This document shows positions 21,701-32,808 of a DNA stretch of 64,000 nucleotides, one piece after another. Both the position numbers and the translations under genes were made by a program. The DNA lies in NCBI GenBank assembly GCA_934047225.1, contig OW203992.1:17969501-18033500 (forward strand), given 5' to 3'. The stretch is from Ypsolopha sequella (taxonomy: Eukaryota > Arthropoda > Insecta > Lepidoptera > Ypsolophidae). The stretch's first letter is position 1. Each line of letters opens with the position of its first letter. The notes under the pieces are model-generated. The model had not been told where the DNA came from and did not search any database. It was given only the letters and a program-made list of their open reading frames with translations.

Positions 21701-24429
21701 TCTCTATGCTAAAAATCATGTTGATATGTTTCTTCATGAAAGAAGGACAAACCAACAAACGCACTTTCGCATTCATAATAACAGTGGGGATTGAAAAACA
21801 AAATCTTTCATTAATATAATTTTATTTCAGCTTTAAAAGTTAATTTTATTTTGTTTTATGAATTTCAGCTGATGAGAAATTGGCAGAGCTGGGCCGCAAA
21901 GAGATCATGCTGGCAGAGAAGGAGATGCCCGGCCTTATGGCTTGCCGCCGAAAGTATGCTCCTGGTAAGATCCTAAAGGGTGCCAGGATTGCTGGCAGTC
22001 TGCACATGACCGTCCAGACAGCTGTGCTGATCGAGACCCTTATCGAACTGGGAGCAGAAGTAAGTAACAAAAAGTTATACACTTCAAAATATTGAAAGTT
22101 TATTTCTATTATAGTTAATATGATTAAAAAATATGTTCAAATTGAGCAATAGATTTCATCATGTTCTTTAAAATTGAGTAAGAGACAAACAAATATACAC
22201 ACATGACATTGGTAACACTTATCTGTCAATGAGTATTGTTGACCAAAATATGTATCAGTGTAATAATTTGAATGTATATAGTGTAATTGAGTATTCTTTT
22301 CTCATTGCATCAGGCAATAATAAAGAGATAAATTATTTCCACCTCGACCTATGAACTTTGACTTCATTAAGATAAACATAAAGAATTGTTATGTAAATTA
22401 ACAACGTCTGTAGATACATATTCTAAAATGTAACATCAGGAAATAGCCTTCTGGCTCACTTTTCCCTCTTATTCTATTGTAATAGGGACGAAAAATCGAC
22501 AAACCATTATTTTCGCGATGGTAGTTATGTTATCAGTTTATTATGTACTTCCTTACATGTATTGGTAATCTCCAAATAGTACTTTTAGGAAAATAAGTGG
22601 TTAAACTTTTGACTTCAAATAACATTTTCAGTATATATATAATCTCTATATCAAATCATGCATGCCTAATCAGCCTTGAAGATATTTACATGGATTTCTT
22701 ATCGAGATTTGTTACAGTTCTAAATAAGTACCTATTGGAAACTGTTCAAAATATGCCCAGCAATTATTAGTCATTCAAATCACTCATTATGATTATGTAC
22801 TTATGTACGTTCACGTGGCGTCCCAACTGAATGAAATGCCCTTAAAAGCATGTGTACGTATTATTATAGCACCCAAGGAACGGTGATTGGCCTCTTAGAT
22901 GTGAGGACGTAATAATCGTTATTTAGAAATGGATGTACTATGTAGTACCAGAGTTTACTGTTTACAGGGAAGAAACCCCTATGGATGGAACAAGGTATAT
23001 CAAGGGTGCATTCCGTGACAATGTTTGTGCAATATTTTCCAGGTACAATGGTCAAGCAGCAACATCTACAGCACCCAGGACGAAGCGGCGGCCGCGCTGG
23101 TGGCTGTCGGGATCCCGATTTACGCCTGGAAGGGCGAGACCGAAGAGGAATACACCTGGTGCATAGAACAGACGCTCATATTCCCTGATTCAAAGGTATT
23201 TAACACCTGCATGCAGATAATCTTGTAGGAAACATGAGCAAATCCTCATACGCAAATCATTCTAGAAATTTCGTATATCTGTTGAACAGTAGACCTACCA
23301 TGAGTTTAGGTCTTGAAACTCGCTAGCGACTGTGTAAAATATACATATGAGAAATTGCACAGCGCCTCTAGCGATTTACGAGAGGAACCACAATTTCTCA
23401 TAAAAAATATTTTACGCAGTCGAGTTAATTGACACTGTGGCACTATCATCTCGCCACGCTTTATGTCTGGGGAGACCTTTAACTGTACCTATCATTTTTC
23501 AGCCCTTGAACATGATCCTGGATGATGGCGGAGATCTGACAAACTTGATTCACACAAAGTACCCGCAATTGCTGGAAGGTGTTAAGGGTATTTCTGAGGA
23601 AACGACCACCGGCGTTCACAACTTGTACAAAATGTTCCGCGAGGCAAAACTGAAAGTACCAGCAATTAACGTAAACGACGCAGTCACAAAGAGCAAGTTC
23701 GACAACTTGTATGGTTGCAGGGAGTCCTTGCTGGACGGTATCAAGAGAGCTACCGACATCATGGTCGCTGGAAAAGTTTGCGTCGTAGCCGGCTACGGAG
23801 ACGTCGGCAAGGGTTGCGCTCAAGCTTTCAAAGGTTTCGGAGGAAGAGTTATCGTCACAGAAATCGACCCTATTAATGCTCTACAAGCGGCCATGGAAGG
23901 ATTCCAAGTAACGACGATGGAGGAGGCGGCTGAAGTAGGACAGATCTTTGTCACAACAACTGGAAACATCGACATCATCACCAAAGACCATTTCTTAAGG
24001 ATGAGAGATGATGTTATCGTTTGTAACATTGGACACTTCGATTGTGAAGTAGATGTAGCTTGGCTCGATAACAACGCGAAAAAAGTTAACATCAAGCCAC
24101 AAGTTGATCGTTATGAACTCGAGAATGGCAACCACCTCATCGTCCTCGCTGCCGGCCGTCTGGTCAACTTGGGTTGTGCCACAGGACACTCCTCCTTCGT
24201 AATGTCCAACTCTTTCACAAACCAAGTGTTAGCTCAGATCGAACTATGGACCAGACACGACGCCTACCCTGTCGGTGTCCACACTTTACCTAAGAAATTA
24301 GATGAGGAGGTTGCTGCTCTTCACTTGGACCATCTTGGAGTTAAACTGACTAAGCTGACCCCAAAGCAGGCTAAATACATTAGTGTACCAGAAGAGGGAC
24401 CTTACAAGCCTGATCACTATAGGTATTAA
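18743..24429 (+). CDS. adenosylhomocysteinase (S-adenosyl-L-homocysteine hydrolase)
   Basis: This cytosolic NAD-dependent enzyme splits S-adenosylhomocysteine into adenosine and homocysteine, which keeps methylation reactions running. Coding exons are 18743-18764, 21869-22059, 23043-23195 and 23503-24429. All junctions are GT-AG and in phase, giving 430 aa (Drosophila has 432). The seven-residue first exon MKPSYKI was found by matching the conserved N terminus to a GTATGT donor. The substrate domain carries [26 protein letters not shown] and [19 protein letters not shown]. The catalytic [14 protein letters not shown] lies near residues 184-197 and the NAD-binding GYGDVGKG near 219-226. The protein ends in the family's KPDHYRY, which reaches into the neighbouring subunit. 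Intron 1 (about 3.1 kb) contains repeats. The 3' end faces mRpL15. No damage is seen. Confidence 0.96.
20125..20480. repeat. retroelement-derived repeat in AHCY intron 1
   Basis: A (CATC)n run is followed by GC-richer sequence containing 'gtttgtccactgctggacat', a string common in lepidopteran retroelement copies, and ending near 'agctctaccacctgc'. It has no intact frame. It is probably a truncated non-LTR or SINE-type copy with a microsatellite tail. Confidence 0.5.
21040..21785. repeat. low-complexity transposon-type repeat in AHCY intron 1
   Basis: Internally repetitive text ('cctacaggaaccgtggattt' against 'cctacaagaactgtggattt', and several 'accccctt..ggg.tgga.tt' blocks). It ends with 'aaccaacaaacgcactttcg', which resembles 36480-36510 inverted. 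There is no coding potential and the element class is unclear. Confidence 0.4.
23328..23421. mobile_element. 94-bp inverted-repeat MITE in AHCY intron 3
   Basis: GACTGTGTAAAATAT at the left and ATATTTTACGCAGTC at the right form imperfect inverted ends, and ATGAGAAATTG is mirrored by CAATTTCTCAT inside. It fills much of the 307-bp intron but touches neither splice site. Confidence 0.55.
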
Positions 24430-24577
24430 AATGTAAAAATAATGACATCACATGGACTAACAATGTTGCATCAATTCACATTCAAATTATGATTTAAGAA
24501 TAACTTTGTACAGTAATTATGTTTGTCAACTACCAAATGGTACATAAAACTATTCATCATTTGTATCTTTGCAGTTA

Positions 24578-24583
24578 AATAAA
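24578..24583 (+). terminator. AHCY poly(A) signal
   Basis: AATAAA about 150 bp after the stop codon and before the mRpL15 coding end. It is the best canonical signal for the transcript. Confidence 0.6.
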
Positions 24584-24739
24584 AACTTTGTGGGCATACG
24601 TAACAAAGCTGAAGTGTATTTTTATTTATAACAAAAGCTCGTAGGGTATTTCCTCAAGGGAAGAAGATAGGGATAAATCTCTAGTCGAAAAATAACACAA
24701 TTATAAATTTTTTCTATCAACATTTCTATTTTATTCAAA

Positions 24740-27700
24740 TTAAATAGCATAATATTTCAGTAGCTCCTCGTCTTTAGGTTTAAGAATGCATTCATCCTTC
24801 AAGTTGATTACCCATCCAGGCTCGAGTCCATAGAATATCTGTCTTGGATCTTTTTTTTCTGTTAATACGTTGTACATGGGATCATTTTCAACATCCGTTA
24901 GCTCATAGCCATACTTCTGGGCCAATTTCAACCTTTCCTGCGAGACTTTTTCAGGATCTGCTAAGTAACCACGAGTCTGTGCACTCGTGTAGTATTCAAT
25001 TGCATCTGGAGGGGGAATCATTCGCCGAGGAATGGCTTGACCGGTTTCAAAGAATTTTTTGGGGTCTTTAAGGAGAAATAAGCTATGTGGGTCATAGTAA
25101 GCAGTAGTAATTACTCCACCATTCCTCTCCACAGCTGCTATGACTTGTTCACTTGCCCACTGCACTTCAATATTTATCTTTGCTTTGAAGCTGTCCACTC
25201 CTTCATCTGTTAAATTAACACCAAAATGTTTTTGGTCTGGGAATATGTTGTATAGACCAGACTTGATTATGCTAGCAATGTCTATTGGTTTTGTTGCATC
25301 AACACGATCCAAATCTATAAATTTTTGTAATTGATGCAAAGATAATGGTGGGTATTGTCTTCTGTGACTGAAAAAATATTTTTTGACATTAGTATGTTAT
25401 TATTCCATGTTAGAAAACAGCTGGAAAGCAAGGACGAGGGGTTTAGGGTTCCGTAGTACCTAAAGGGTAAAAATGAACCATTATGGTGAGACTCTGTTGC
25501 CCGTCCTTCCGTCCGTATGTCACAGACTCACTTTTAAACTGTTGAAGACAAAGACTTGAAATTTAGCACAAAAATTTCATTTATTTGCTACATGATGCGG
25601 TGGAATAAAAAGTTTGAAAAATTCGAAATAAAAACAGTATTTTCTAAGTACAACATTAATACCAAATTGTTACTGATCACAGTTACAATGACATACAGTT
25701 TACCAAATATCGTCTCCGGCCGGAAAATATGAAAAAAATCACGGTAATAGTTTATTATGTAAAGATTACAGAAAAAATATAGCAGTCAAGTTTGCAGAAA
25801 TAAATGCCATTGATAGAAAATATTTTTTTCCTTAGAATATGTAACCACAATAAAATACACTACTTATTTTAAATACTATTTTCTTTACTATCCCTAAAAA
25901 TTTAGAAATACGGAAATACTAGGGTTCCGTATTGTGGATGATAAATTTAATTTTGTCATTTTTTTCGTGAATTCCTCATTCGTTTTATTTTTCCTGTAAT
26001 CTTTTCGTAAACACATACTACCATGATTTTTTATAGTACACTGTGCGTAAAATGACCGCTTTACGCACGCTGCGCTTGCGTAAAGTCGGCATTTTCCGCA
26101 CTTGTGCTATAAAAAATTATACGAAACTCGTGCGAGAAACTTTTTCTCGACTCGTGTGATTGCAGCACTCGCCTTCGGCTCGTGCCGCAAACTCACACTC
26201 GTCAGAAAACGTTTCATCGCTCTCGTATCGTAATGTACTATTGATCCACCAGTTTTGGAGATACGGGGCCCCCCCACATACAACTGTTTATGGTTTTTCA
26301 AGGATTACTCGAAATATATACATTTTAATATAGCCAAACTATATATTTTTACAATCAGCTTTAATAGGTACCTACAATTTGATACCCATATTGTATTTTT
26401 ATTAAAAAAAAAATTATTTATTTTACTTTTTTCATATTTTTCATTTGTGCTAAATTTTTTTTTAATCGCTATAGTTTTCCTGTAATTGACCAGTTATATG
26501 TCTATAATAATTTTTTTTTTTCATATTTTTCGGTCTACCAGATTCGGAGATAAGGGGGGGGGACATACATTATTTGCGGTTTTTAAAAATTTCTCGAAAC
26601 CAGCACCCGTAAATATAGTAAAAGTATATATTTTGACAATCAGCTTTTTAATATCTACAATTTGATAACCATATTGTATTTTTAGGATAATATTTTTTAT
26701 TTTTCTCCCTTTTGTTTTGGAAATATTTTGAACAATTAAAATTTTTCATATTTCTTTTTACACCGGCAAATGAATGCTATTTTTGTACCAAATCTCATGT
26801 CTTTATCATTAACAGTGCTAAAGTTACGAGGCTGTGACATATGGACAGATGGATGGATGGACAGACAGACAACGGAGTCTCACCATAAAGGTTCCTTTTG
26901 TACTTTTTAGGTACTACGGAACCCCTTAAAACATAACAATGGAAATATATTGTTCCGCTGGACAAATTAATCCTCTAAGTCTTGCAAGCAAACAGGTTAA
27001 GAAAATCAACAGTGACTTGTGTCTAGTAAAAGTAAATTAATGGAGCTGGCTATACTGCCATCCTGGGTGATCTTGCTATATATGCAGAATGGGTTTAATG
27101 GGTAATGGGTAAGCAATTAATTTGAAAAGCTATTTAGATATATTCATAAACACATAATAATATCATTATAAACTTACTGATGACCCCTATAATAATGCTC
27201 CTGGGGTACTCTTAAATAAAATGGGTTATTCCCTGTTTCATATCCCAATCTCATAAAGTTTTGTCTTTGACCAGACCCTTTATTTCCGGCCCCATGTTTG
27301 TCACCCCCATGTTGTCCGCGTCCTCGTTTTTGCTGGAAAGGTAAATTTAAAGAAAGTTAAGCTACTTTTAAGTATAATAAAAATAAATTTCCTTATTTGA
27401 CAGTTAGCTTTTTTTAAACACAAGATACAAATTAACTAAATCATTTCATTACAGGATAGAAACACAGAAAAAAAATTAAAAAAGGGATAAGAAGAAAGTT
27501 AATATCCCCTCCAGTGTTATGAGCGCAAAACACATAACTCACTAATAATAACTGAAAGGGCACATTTGCTGTCAGCTATGCAACACTGATATAGCAACCT
27601 GACACCTAGCCTAACATGTTGATTAAAACTGTATGGATAGGATTTATATCACATACCTATCAGAAAATACTAAAAATGCCAATTATAGTAATTTATCAAA

Positions 27701-28576
27701 ATTACTACCAAACTGCACATCAAAAGATCAGTGTGGTCTACATTATGGCAAAGACATATTTTTGATGTGCCATAAAATACCTATTCCCCAAATTGTGCTA
27801 GAAGTAAACTTTCCTTTTCTTGTCCACATAAGTTGTAAAGGCAATATGTGGCCCACAAAACAAAAATAAAAGCCTACCAGCCTGACAAATGTTTTGGTCA
27901 GTGTCGATAAAGGGGTACAATCAAAGATTTCAAAAGTTTAGATGAGCCCTGGCACCTATATATCTATAGCATTGTTTTTCAATGTGTGCGTTAACATAAT
28001 GCCAACGCGAGCACAATATGAGTAATCTACCTACTCATATTGTCATGCAAATGACAATATGAGTAGGTAGATTACTCACGGTCAGCAAACTGAAGAGACC
28101 ACTAAAGTCATAAAAATTCGAAACTTTAGTGCACTTAAGGCGACCAAATATCACTGTGTTCAGATGAGCACTGATTCCAAACGTGTGAGCGTCATCCATT
28201 TAAGGTGGAAAAATGTTGGTGCTGTCATAGTACGTTCTTTACTTTTGAAATCTTTGGGTAAAATACCAGAATTTTTTCCCATAGTGCCCCCTTATATACA
28301 AAACAATGTTTTCCTTGTGTGCACCCCAACCGAAAATTTAATTTCGATCTCAGTTCGGAGATCCACACATCTAAAATAAGTACTTTTCCTGCATTTCTAT
28401 GGCGCAATGATATCTGTTGAAATGTGAAGATATGATCCAGTTATATAATCCAAATGTATTTCTGGATAAATTACCGTTCTTTTGGATCCGGGATTATCTC
28501 TGATATTGCTCAACGAAATTCTGGGCAAAGATCTCAACATTAACAGAGACTTTTCGATAATTTGTCGGGAACCCAT
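24740..28576 (-). CDS. mitochondrial large ribosomal subunit protein uL15m (mRpL15)
   Basis: A structural protein of the mitochondrial 39S ribosomal subunit. Coding exons, in transcription order, are 28576-28475, 27332-27178 and 25367-24740. They join in phase (102, 155 and 628 nt) into 294 aa. The N terminus holds SLPRISLSNIRDNPGSK. It is followed by the glycine-rich KRGRGQHGGDKHGAGNKGSGQRQ typical of L15 proteins, which binds 23S-type rRNA, then FMRLGYETGNNPFYLRVP and the metazoan mitochondrial C-terminal extension. The ATG choice fits the conserved start. No clear arginine-rich presequence is obvious. Intron 2 carries a 1.5-kb repeat with another nested in it, and intron 1 a perfect palindrome. 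The gene converges on AHCY. Confidence 0.93.
25437..26925. repeat. dispersed repeat family C, copy 2, in mRpL15 intron 2
   Basis: It starts GGGTTCCGTAGTACCTAAAG and ends CTTTTTAGGTACTACGGAAC, about 35 bp of inverted ends. Interior blocks match 15908-17155. The family D repeat at 26034-26240 is inserted into it after 'ccatgatttttta'. It has no coding capacity. Confidence 0.72.
26034..26240 (-). repeat. dispersed repeat family D, copy 2, nested in family C
   Basis: A reverse-orientation copy of 17876-18073, ending 'cgtatcgtaatgtacta' on the plus strand. The host sequence continues on both sides, so D moved after C. Short TA-rich flanks prevent a firm target-duplication call. Confidence 0.72.
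28019..28078. repeat. perfect 28-bp palindrome with 4-nt loop in mRpL15 intron 1
   Basis: The left arm at 28019-28046 (starting TGAGTAATCTACCTACTCAT) and the right arm at 28051-28078 are exact reverse complements around GCAA. The left arm overlaps a second inverted pair (CAATATGAGTA / TACTCATATTG), so two alternative hairpins are possible. Confidence 0.9.
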
Positions 28577-28775
28577 TTTAGTAAATTGTACAGGAAAAAA
28601 CTTGTAGCACTTATACTTTTAGAACCTTAGGGATAATCTGAATACATTAAATTATAATTTCAAACTGCTCGATCATTGTCTTTTCAAAACATTTTAGTAA
28701 TTTTGTACACAAATGTTTATTTTAAGGTTATATGTAATCAAATCATACAGAAAATTAAATATAGGTTATAATGTT

Positions 28776-28925
28776 GTCAATTCAGTGTAACACGAATTAA
28801 CATATTTGACAGGAATAACCTTATTTTAAGTGTCCTATCTTTGTCTTTTCGATACAAAAAGAAAAAGACAGAATGCTATTAAGTTTAGTTCTGTCAAATA
28901 AGTCGTGTTACACCGAATCAAAACC
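28776..28925. mobile_element. inverted-repeat MITE (family K), copy 2
   Basis: The left end TTCAGTGTAACACGAATTAA and the right end AAGTCGTGTTACACCGAATC are inverted. The central 'aaccttattttaagtgtcct' is shared with 15492-15650. It lies just upstream of the mRpL15 start. Confidence 0.68.
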
Positions 28926-28988
28926 AATAGATCGGAATTCGTGACCGATCGTTGAAGTGTCAACCACCACCATGGAATTAGTATCACC

Positions 28989-31083
28989 CTCAGAATAAGG
29001 AATACAAATAGAAACCTGGCTAAAATAATACGCGGAGAAAGATACCTGTCCTTGATTTTCTTACGACTTTCTAGTGCGTTAGAGAAAGATGGATATGTAT
29101 TAGTTTTTTCTTAATTAGGTAGGTTGTCACTAGTTCGTTGCTTTGCTAGTGATGTAACAATGTCGAATTTTGACTACGATAAATAAACCAAATCGAAATG
29201 AACCACGACCAATCTGCCTACCACACATTAGGGGCCAAGAGAATTAATAGCAAAGTAGTCTCTGTCTACCCCAGTGGGACACAATGTTATATTGTGTAAA
29301 TAAGGAGTTAATGAAAGGATATCTTTCGTTTAGCATAATATTTTTTATTAAGTACAAATTACTATATCGTAGGCAGGTAGATACATAAGTTAAGTCCAAA
29401 ATTGTGCTTGTTTCTAGTACAAAAATGATGTAGCTTGTATCAGAGATACAACCGTAAACTATTTAAGTGGATACTTTTTAAGTCGCCTCTTAACTCAATC
29501 AAATAGATGTTCGTTGATGTCGCGTCTTTGTTTAATCAAGGAGGAAGGTATTAATCGCAACAATAGAAATCATAATAATCATAGACTTACAGGATTCGTA
29601 ATAATAATATTATGTCAATGATGAGCGATGGCAGCGCAATTACTACAGAGGTAATTTCAATTTTTTTATTATTTCTATCAAATAAACATCAACTTATCTT
29701 GAATAATAACTAATAACAAATAATGAACGATTAAAATACTTAATAACCTGTAATAGGAAATCAAATTATGCGCAGTTCAAGTCAATAAGCATTCCCAAAA
29801 TTCATTTCACGATAGAACTACCCTGTCACTTTTATTGTCAACCACTAAGTACGAAAATGTCTTGATCTGCGGAATTTCATTGTGAAGTCGATCACGGAAG
29901 TAACGTACAAGTTCTGAACAGGCCTTTCAGAACGATTTGCGAACATAGAAGTATGCACTTTTCTACACCACAGACATCCATAGGTACTGGTTCTGTTGCC
30001 TAAAATTGAAAAATTATCGAGTTAATATACTATATTATAGTACTAGCACGTACCTGCAAACGAGATTGATAATGCAATTATACATAATTATTTAAAGGTT
30101 ACCAATGTGTCTGTATCTGTTAAATATAACGTCGGTAAATCTGCTTTTAACTGTCTCCATTTTAAATTTTCGTTTGGTCCAAAAGAATCCGGCGTAAAGT
30201 GTTTCGAACAAATATGACTGCTTTTTTAATAAGCCGTTCACTTTTTAATTCTTCCCTTTTTGGAAATCTGTAACAAAAAAATATGGCAATATTTATTCGG
30301 CATTATTTTTCTTTTAACTCGCGCTGCAATTAATCTGCGGTATTATCCTTTATGCACGGCTGCCGCGGGAACCAATGTTCGATAGTTTGCCACACAGACT
30401 TTAGTACATCACTATGCAAAAAAACATAACCTCTAATAGTCGGCAGAAAATCCATATAAAACAGGCAAATATCGGTGTAGAATTGAACACAAGTATGATT
30501 TACAAGAACTACCATTATTGTTACTGAGTTTTAGGTATGATCCTGCAACTTATTAACATAAAAACTATTAGAACTCACCGATGAAATGATATTGCTTCAT
30601 TGTTGTTTTCTTTTCTTCCTGTATGCGATTTACAGCCTTCAATCGCACAAGACATTTTATTACAATGTTAAAAAAACAATCAACACAAACAATAATAAAT
30701 CACACTTTTACGAATTTTGAGAGGAAGAGCATCAAAATATTTAATTTCTCTCGGTGAAGCTGTAAACTTTCGCAAAATGCATTAGACATTTCGATGCCAC
30801 CAAATTAAGATGTGATGCACGAAACGAACGATATTACAACACAACGATACAATGATGAGACATATTTAATTTGATGGTATTATAATTTTTAAAATACATC
30901 CAAATTACATCCATCTGACATTTGTTTGGTTCAATCTAGTGACACACCAGGAAAAAATATAAAGTAAGTGCGGTCCGTCGTTTCATTCACTCATACACAG
31001 GAGTAATTTACGTTAGATGAGTACAATGGCTAATGCCCAGTTCTTATTTTAGCCAGGTTTCTATTTGTATTCCTTATTCTGAG
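28989..31083 (-). mobile_element. P-element/THAP-type DNA transposon, decayed, 2.1 kb
   Basis: The two ends are perfect inverted repeats of about 40 bp (CTCAGAATAAGGAATACAAA inward). They are flanked by a perfect 8-bp duplication, gtatcacc, at 28981-28988 and 31084-31091. Inside, on the minus strand, is a broken THAP zinc-finger gene start (30100-30655) and a C-terminal piece near 29820-29960 that is shared with 2040-2430. P elements make 8-bp duplications and their transposases begin with a THAP domain. hAT elements also make 8-bp duplications, but the THAP gene favours the P superfamily. The complete ends suggest it could still move if transposase is supplied. Confidence 0.75.
30100..30655 (-). 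pseudogene. THAP-domain transposase N terminus, frameshifted
   Basis: Exon 1 (30655-30579) encodes the start MSCAIEGCKSHTG...ISFHR and ends at a GTGAGT donor. The next exon starts at 30267 after TTACAG and continues in phase as FPKREELKSERLIK. About 15 residues are then missing, and ICSKHFTPDSFG follows in a different frame. The C-x4-C and C-x2-H zinc ligands of a THAP DNA-binding finger are present, but the deletion breaks the frame. A later fragment near 30515-30330 has no motif I know. The exon junction is seen directly; the P-element link is by domain family. Confidence 0.65.
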
Positions 31084-31159
31084 GTATCACCAACCACCAT
31101 AGGGTACGGTCACCGGATCACAATAAACTACTATTTTCCACTATAAACACCCAGATTCG

Positions 31160-32290
31160 GTCATGACCCTCAACAAACGTCAAAACCGTTGGGAAAAATT
31201 GGCTGTCAAACATGATTGTGCCGCTAACTTCAGGCCACTACAAACCACCATGGTATGGAATAAGAGTGTTTTTATCAGATTCAACAGAATAAACACACTC
31301 AGCTATCGTGGTTATGTAAATAAACAGAATAAACCCCTATCCCCCAAGGAAGCGTAATAAGTTGTCTTCTTTTTCTCATTTACATTAATGACATGTCAAA
31401 AACCCGAATGAACCATGCGTATTATTTGCTGATGATATTTCCCGCCTTACATTAAGCCACAATAACTTAGACATAAATGAAAAACTAAATTCAATCTTAC
31501 ACAAAACTGTAAACTGGCTACAAGAACACAATTTAGAAAGAAACTTTAACAAAACCAAAATAATAACATTTCATCCACATCAGAAAACCCCCATTGATAT
31601 TAACTTCACATTTAATAACAACTCAATTGAAACAGTTAGTAAATTCACATTACTAGATCTAGATATAGACACACACTTAAATTGGAAAGAACATATTAAA
31701 AAAAATCTGATTAAAATTGGCAAGATTTTCATATTATGCTCTATATGAAGTTAAAAAAGACGACCGACCTGAAAACAGCACTTGTCACCTATTACATATA
31801 TATATATGCATACGCAAGGCTCACTCAGCTACGGCGTCATGTTGTGGGGAAATAGTGTGGATGCAACGAATATCTTCACAGCAAAAAAAAATTATTAAGA
31901 ATTATAGTAAATATAAATAAAATGGAAACTTGTAAACAGCATTTCATACAACATCAAATTCTCACTTTTCCATGTAGGTATATACATACCTACTTGAAAT
32001 CTGTAAATTTGTTAGAAAATACCCTGAATTCTATAAAAAGGGGAAGATTTACCCTCAAAATACTTTTTAAGATCCTCTCGTAAAAAACTATTAATACAAC
32101 CCCCTTCCCGACTCAAACTTATCTCATCTAGTCCTCTAGCCATGTCTATAAAGATTTCTAACCATTTACCCGAAATATTAAAAAATGAAACAAAAGACGT
32201 CACATTTACAAAACAATTGAAAATATTACTAAATACAAAATGCTACTACTCACTGAATGAATATTTAAATGATAGATTACAATAATTTTA
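31160..32290 (+). pseudogene. non-LTR retrotransposon reverse transcriptase relic (jockey-like)
   Basis: Three shifting frames contain FADDIS (the reverse-transcriptase catalytic box) near 31420. Then come WLQEHNL...FNKTKI, a LGLDIDTHLNWKEHI-like segment near 31670-31690, and a C-terminal LTYGVMLWGNS-like segment near 31815-31850. The order matches the C-terminal half of jockey-type LINE proteins. Several stops and frameshifts make it dead. The 5' part of the element is missing. Confidence 0.65.
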
Positions 32291-32410
32291 ATAACCTGAA
32301 TCCATAAATAAATACTATCCATCTACATAATTATAAGTACTAAAGTGTGTGTAGGTAAATTGATTAGTAATACTAAGTATATAGGTAATAATTAAGCTTT
32401 GACTTAAAAC

Positions 32411-32437
32411 TAAAATTAAAGCCTTTAGAATCGGCTT
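32411..32437. repeat. fragment of MITE family G
   Basis: 'actaaaattaaagccttta' and 'aatcggctt' match the right end of the family G MITEs at 37428-37590 and 46991-47153. Only one end remains. Confidence 0.5.
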
Positions 32438-32631
32438 TATTAATACTATAAGTAAGCAATGTATGGCCTCTCCTCATTGTCATTGTTTTTGCTGTGCCCC
32501 TACGAGGTATCACATGATCTCAGATCCCTTGGTGGATCCCCATTGCCGTTGCGTTCCACTCGTCCAACATTTTCTTCCTAATTATTGTAACCAAATCTGA
32601 ATAAGGAATAGCAATATTCTATTCTGTGAAT

Positions 32632-32637
32632 TCAGTT
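32632..32637 (+). promoter_or_regulatory. possible COG6 initiator (TCAGTT)
   Basis: TCAGTT in the context 'tgaattcagttgag', 177 bp before the COG6 start, fits the insect initiator. It resembles the AHCY one. Weak evidence without transcript data. Confidence 0.3.
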
Positions 32638-32808
32638 GAGTTGTCAGTTGTCAATTGTCCATGAATGATTGTCATTCTTGTTTGTTTGTGCCTGCTTTGC
32701 ATATTTTGAAATCTTTCTTTCTTCTATCTTGTAAAATAAACGAAAGAAATCTCTCTGTTGAATTAAGCTAACAACAAGTACATAACAAATTTAATCAAAA
32801 ACCTAGAA

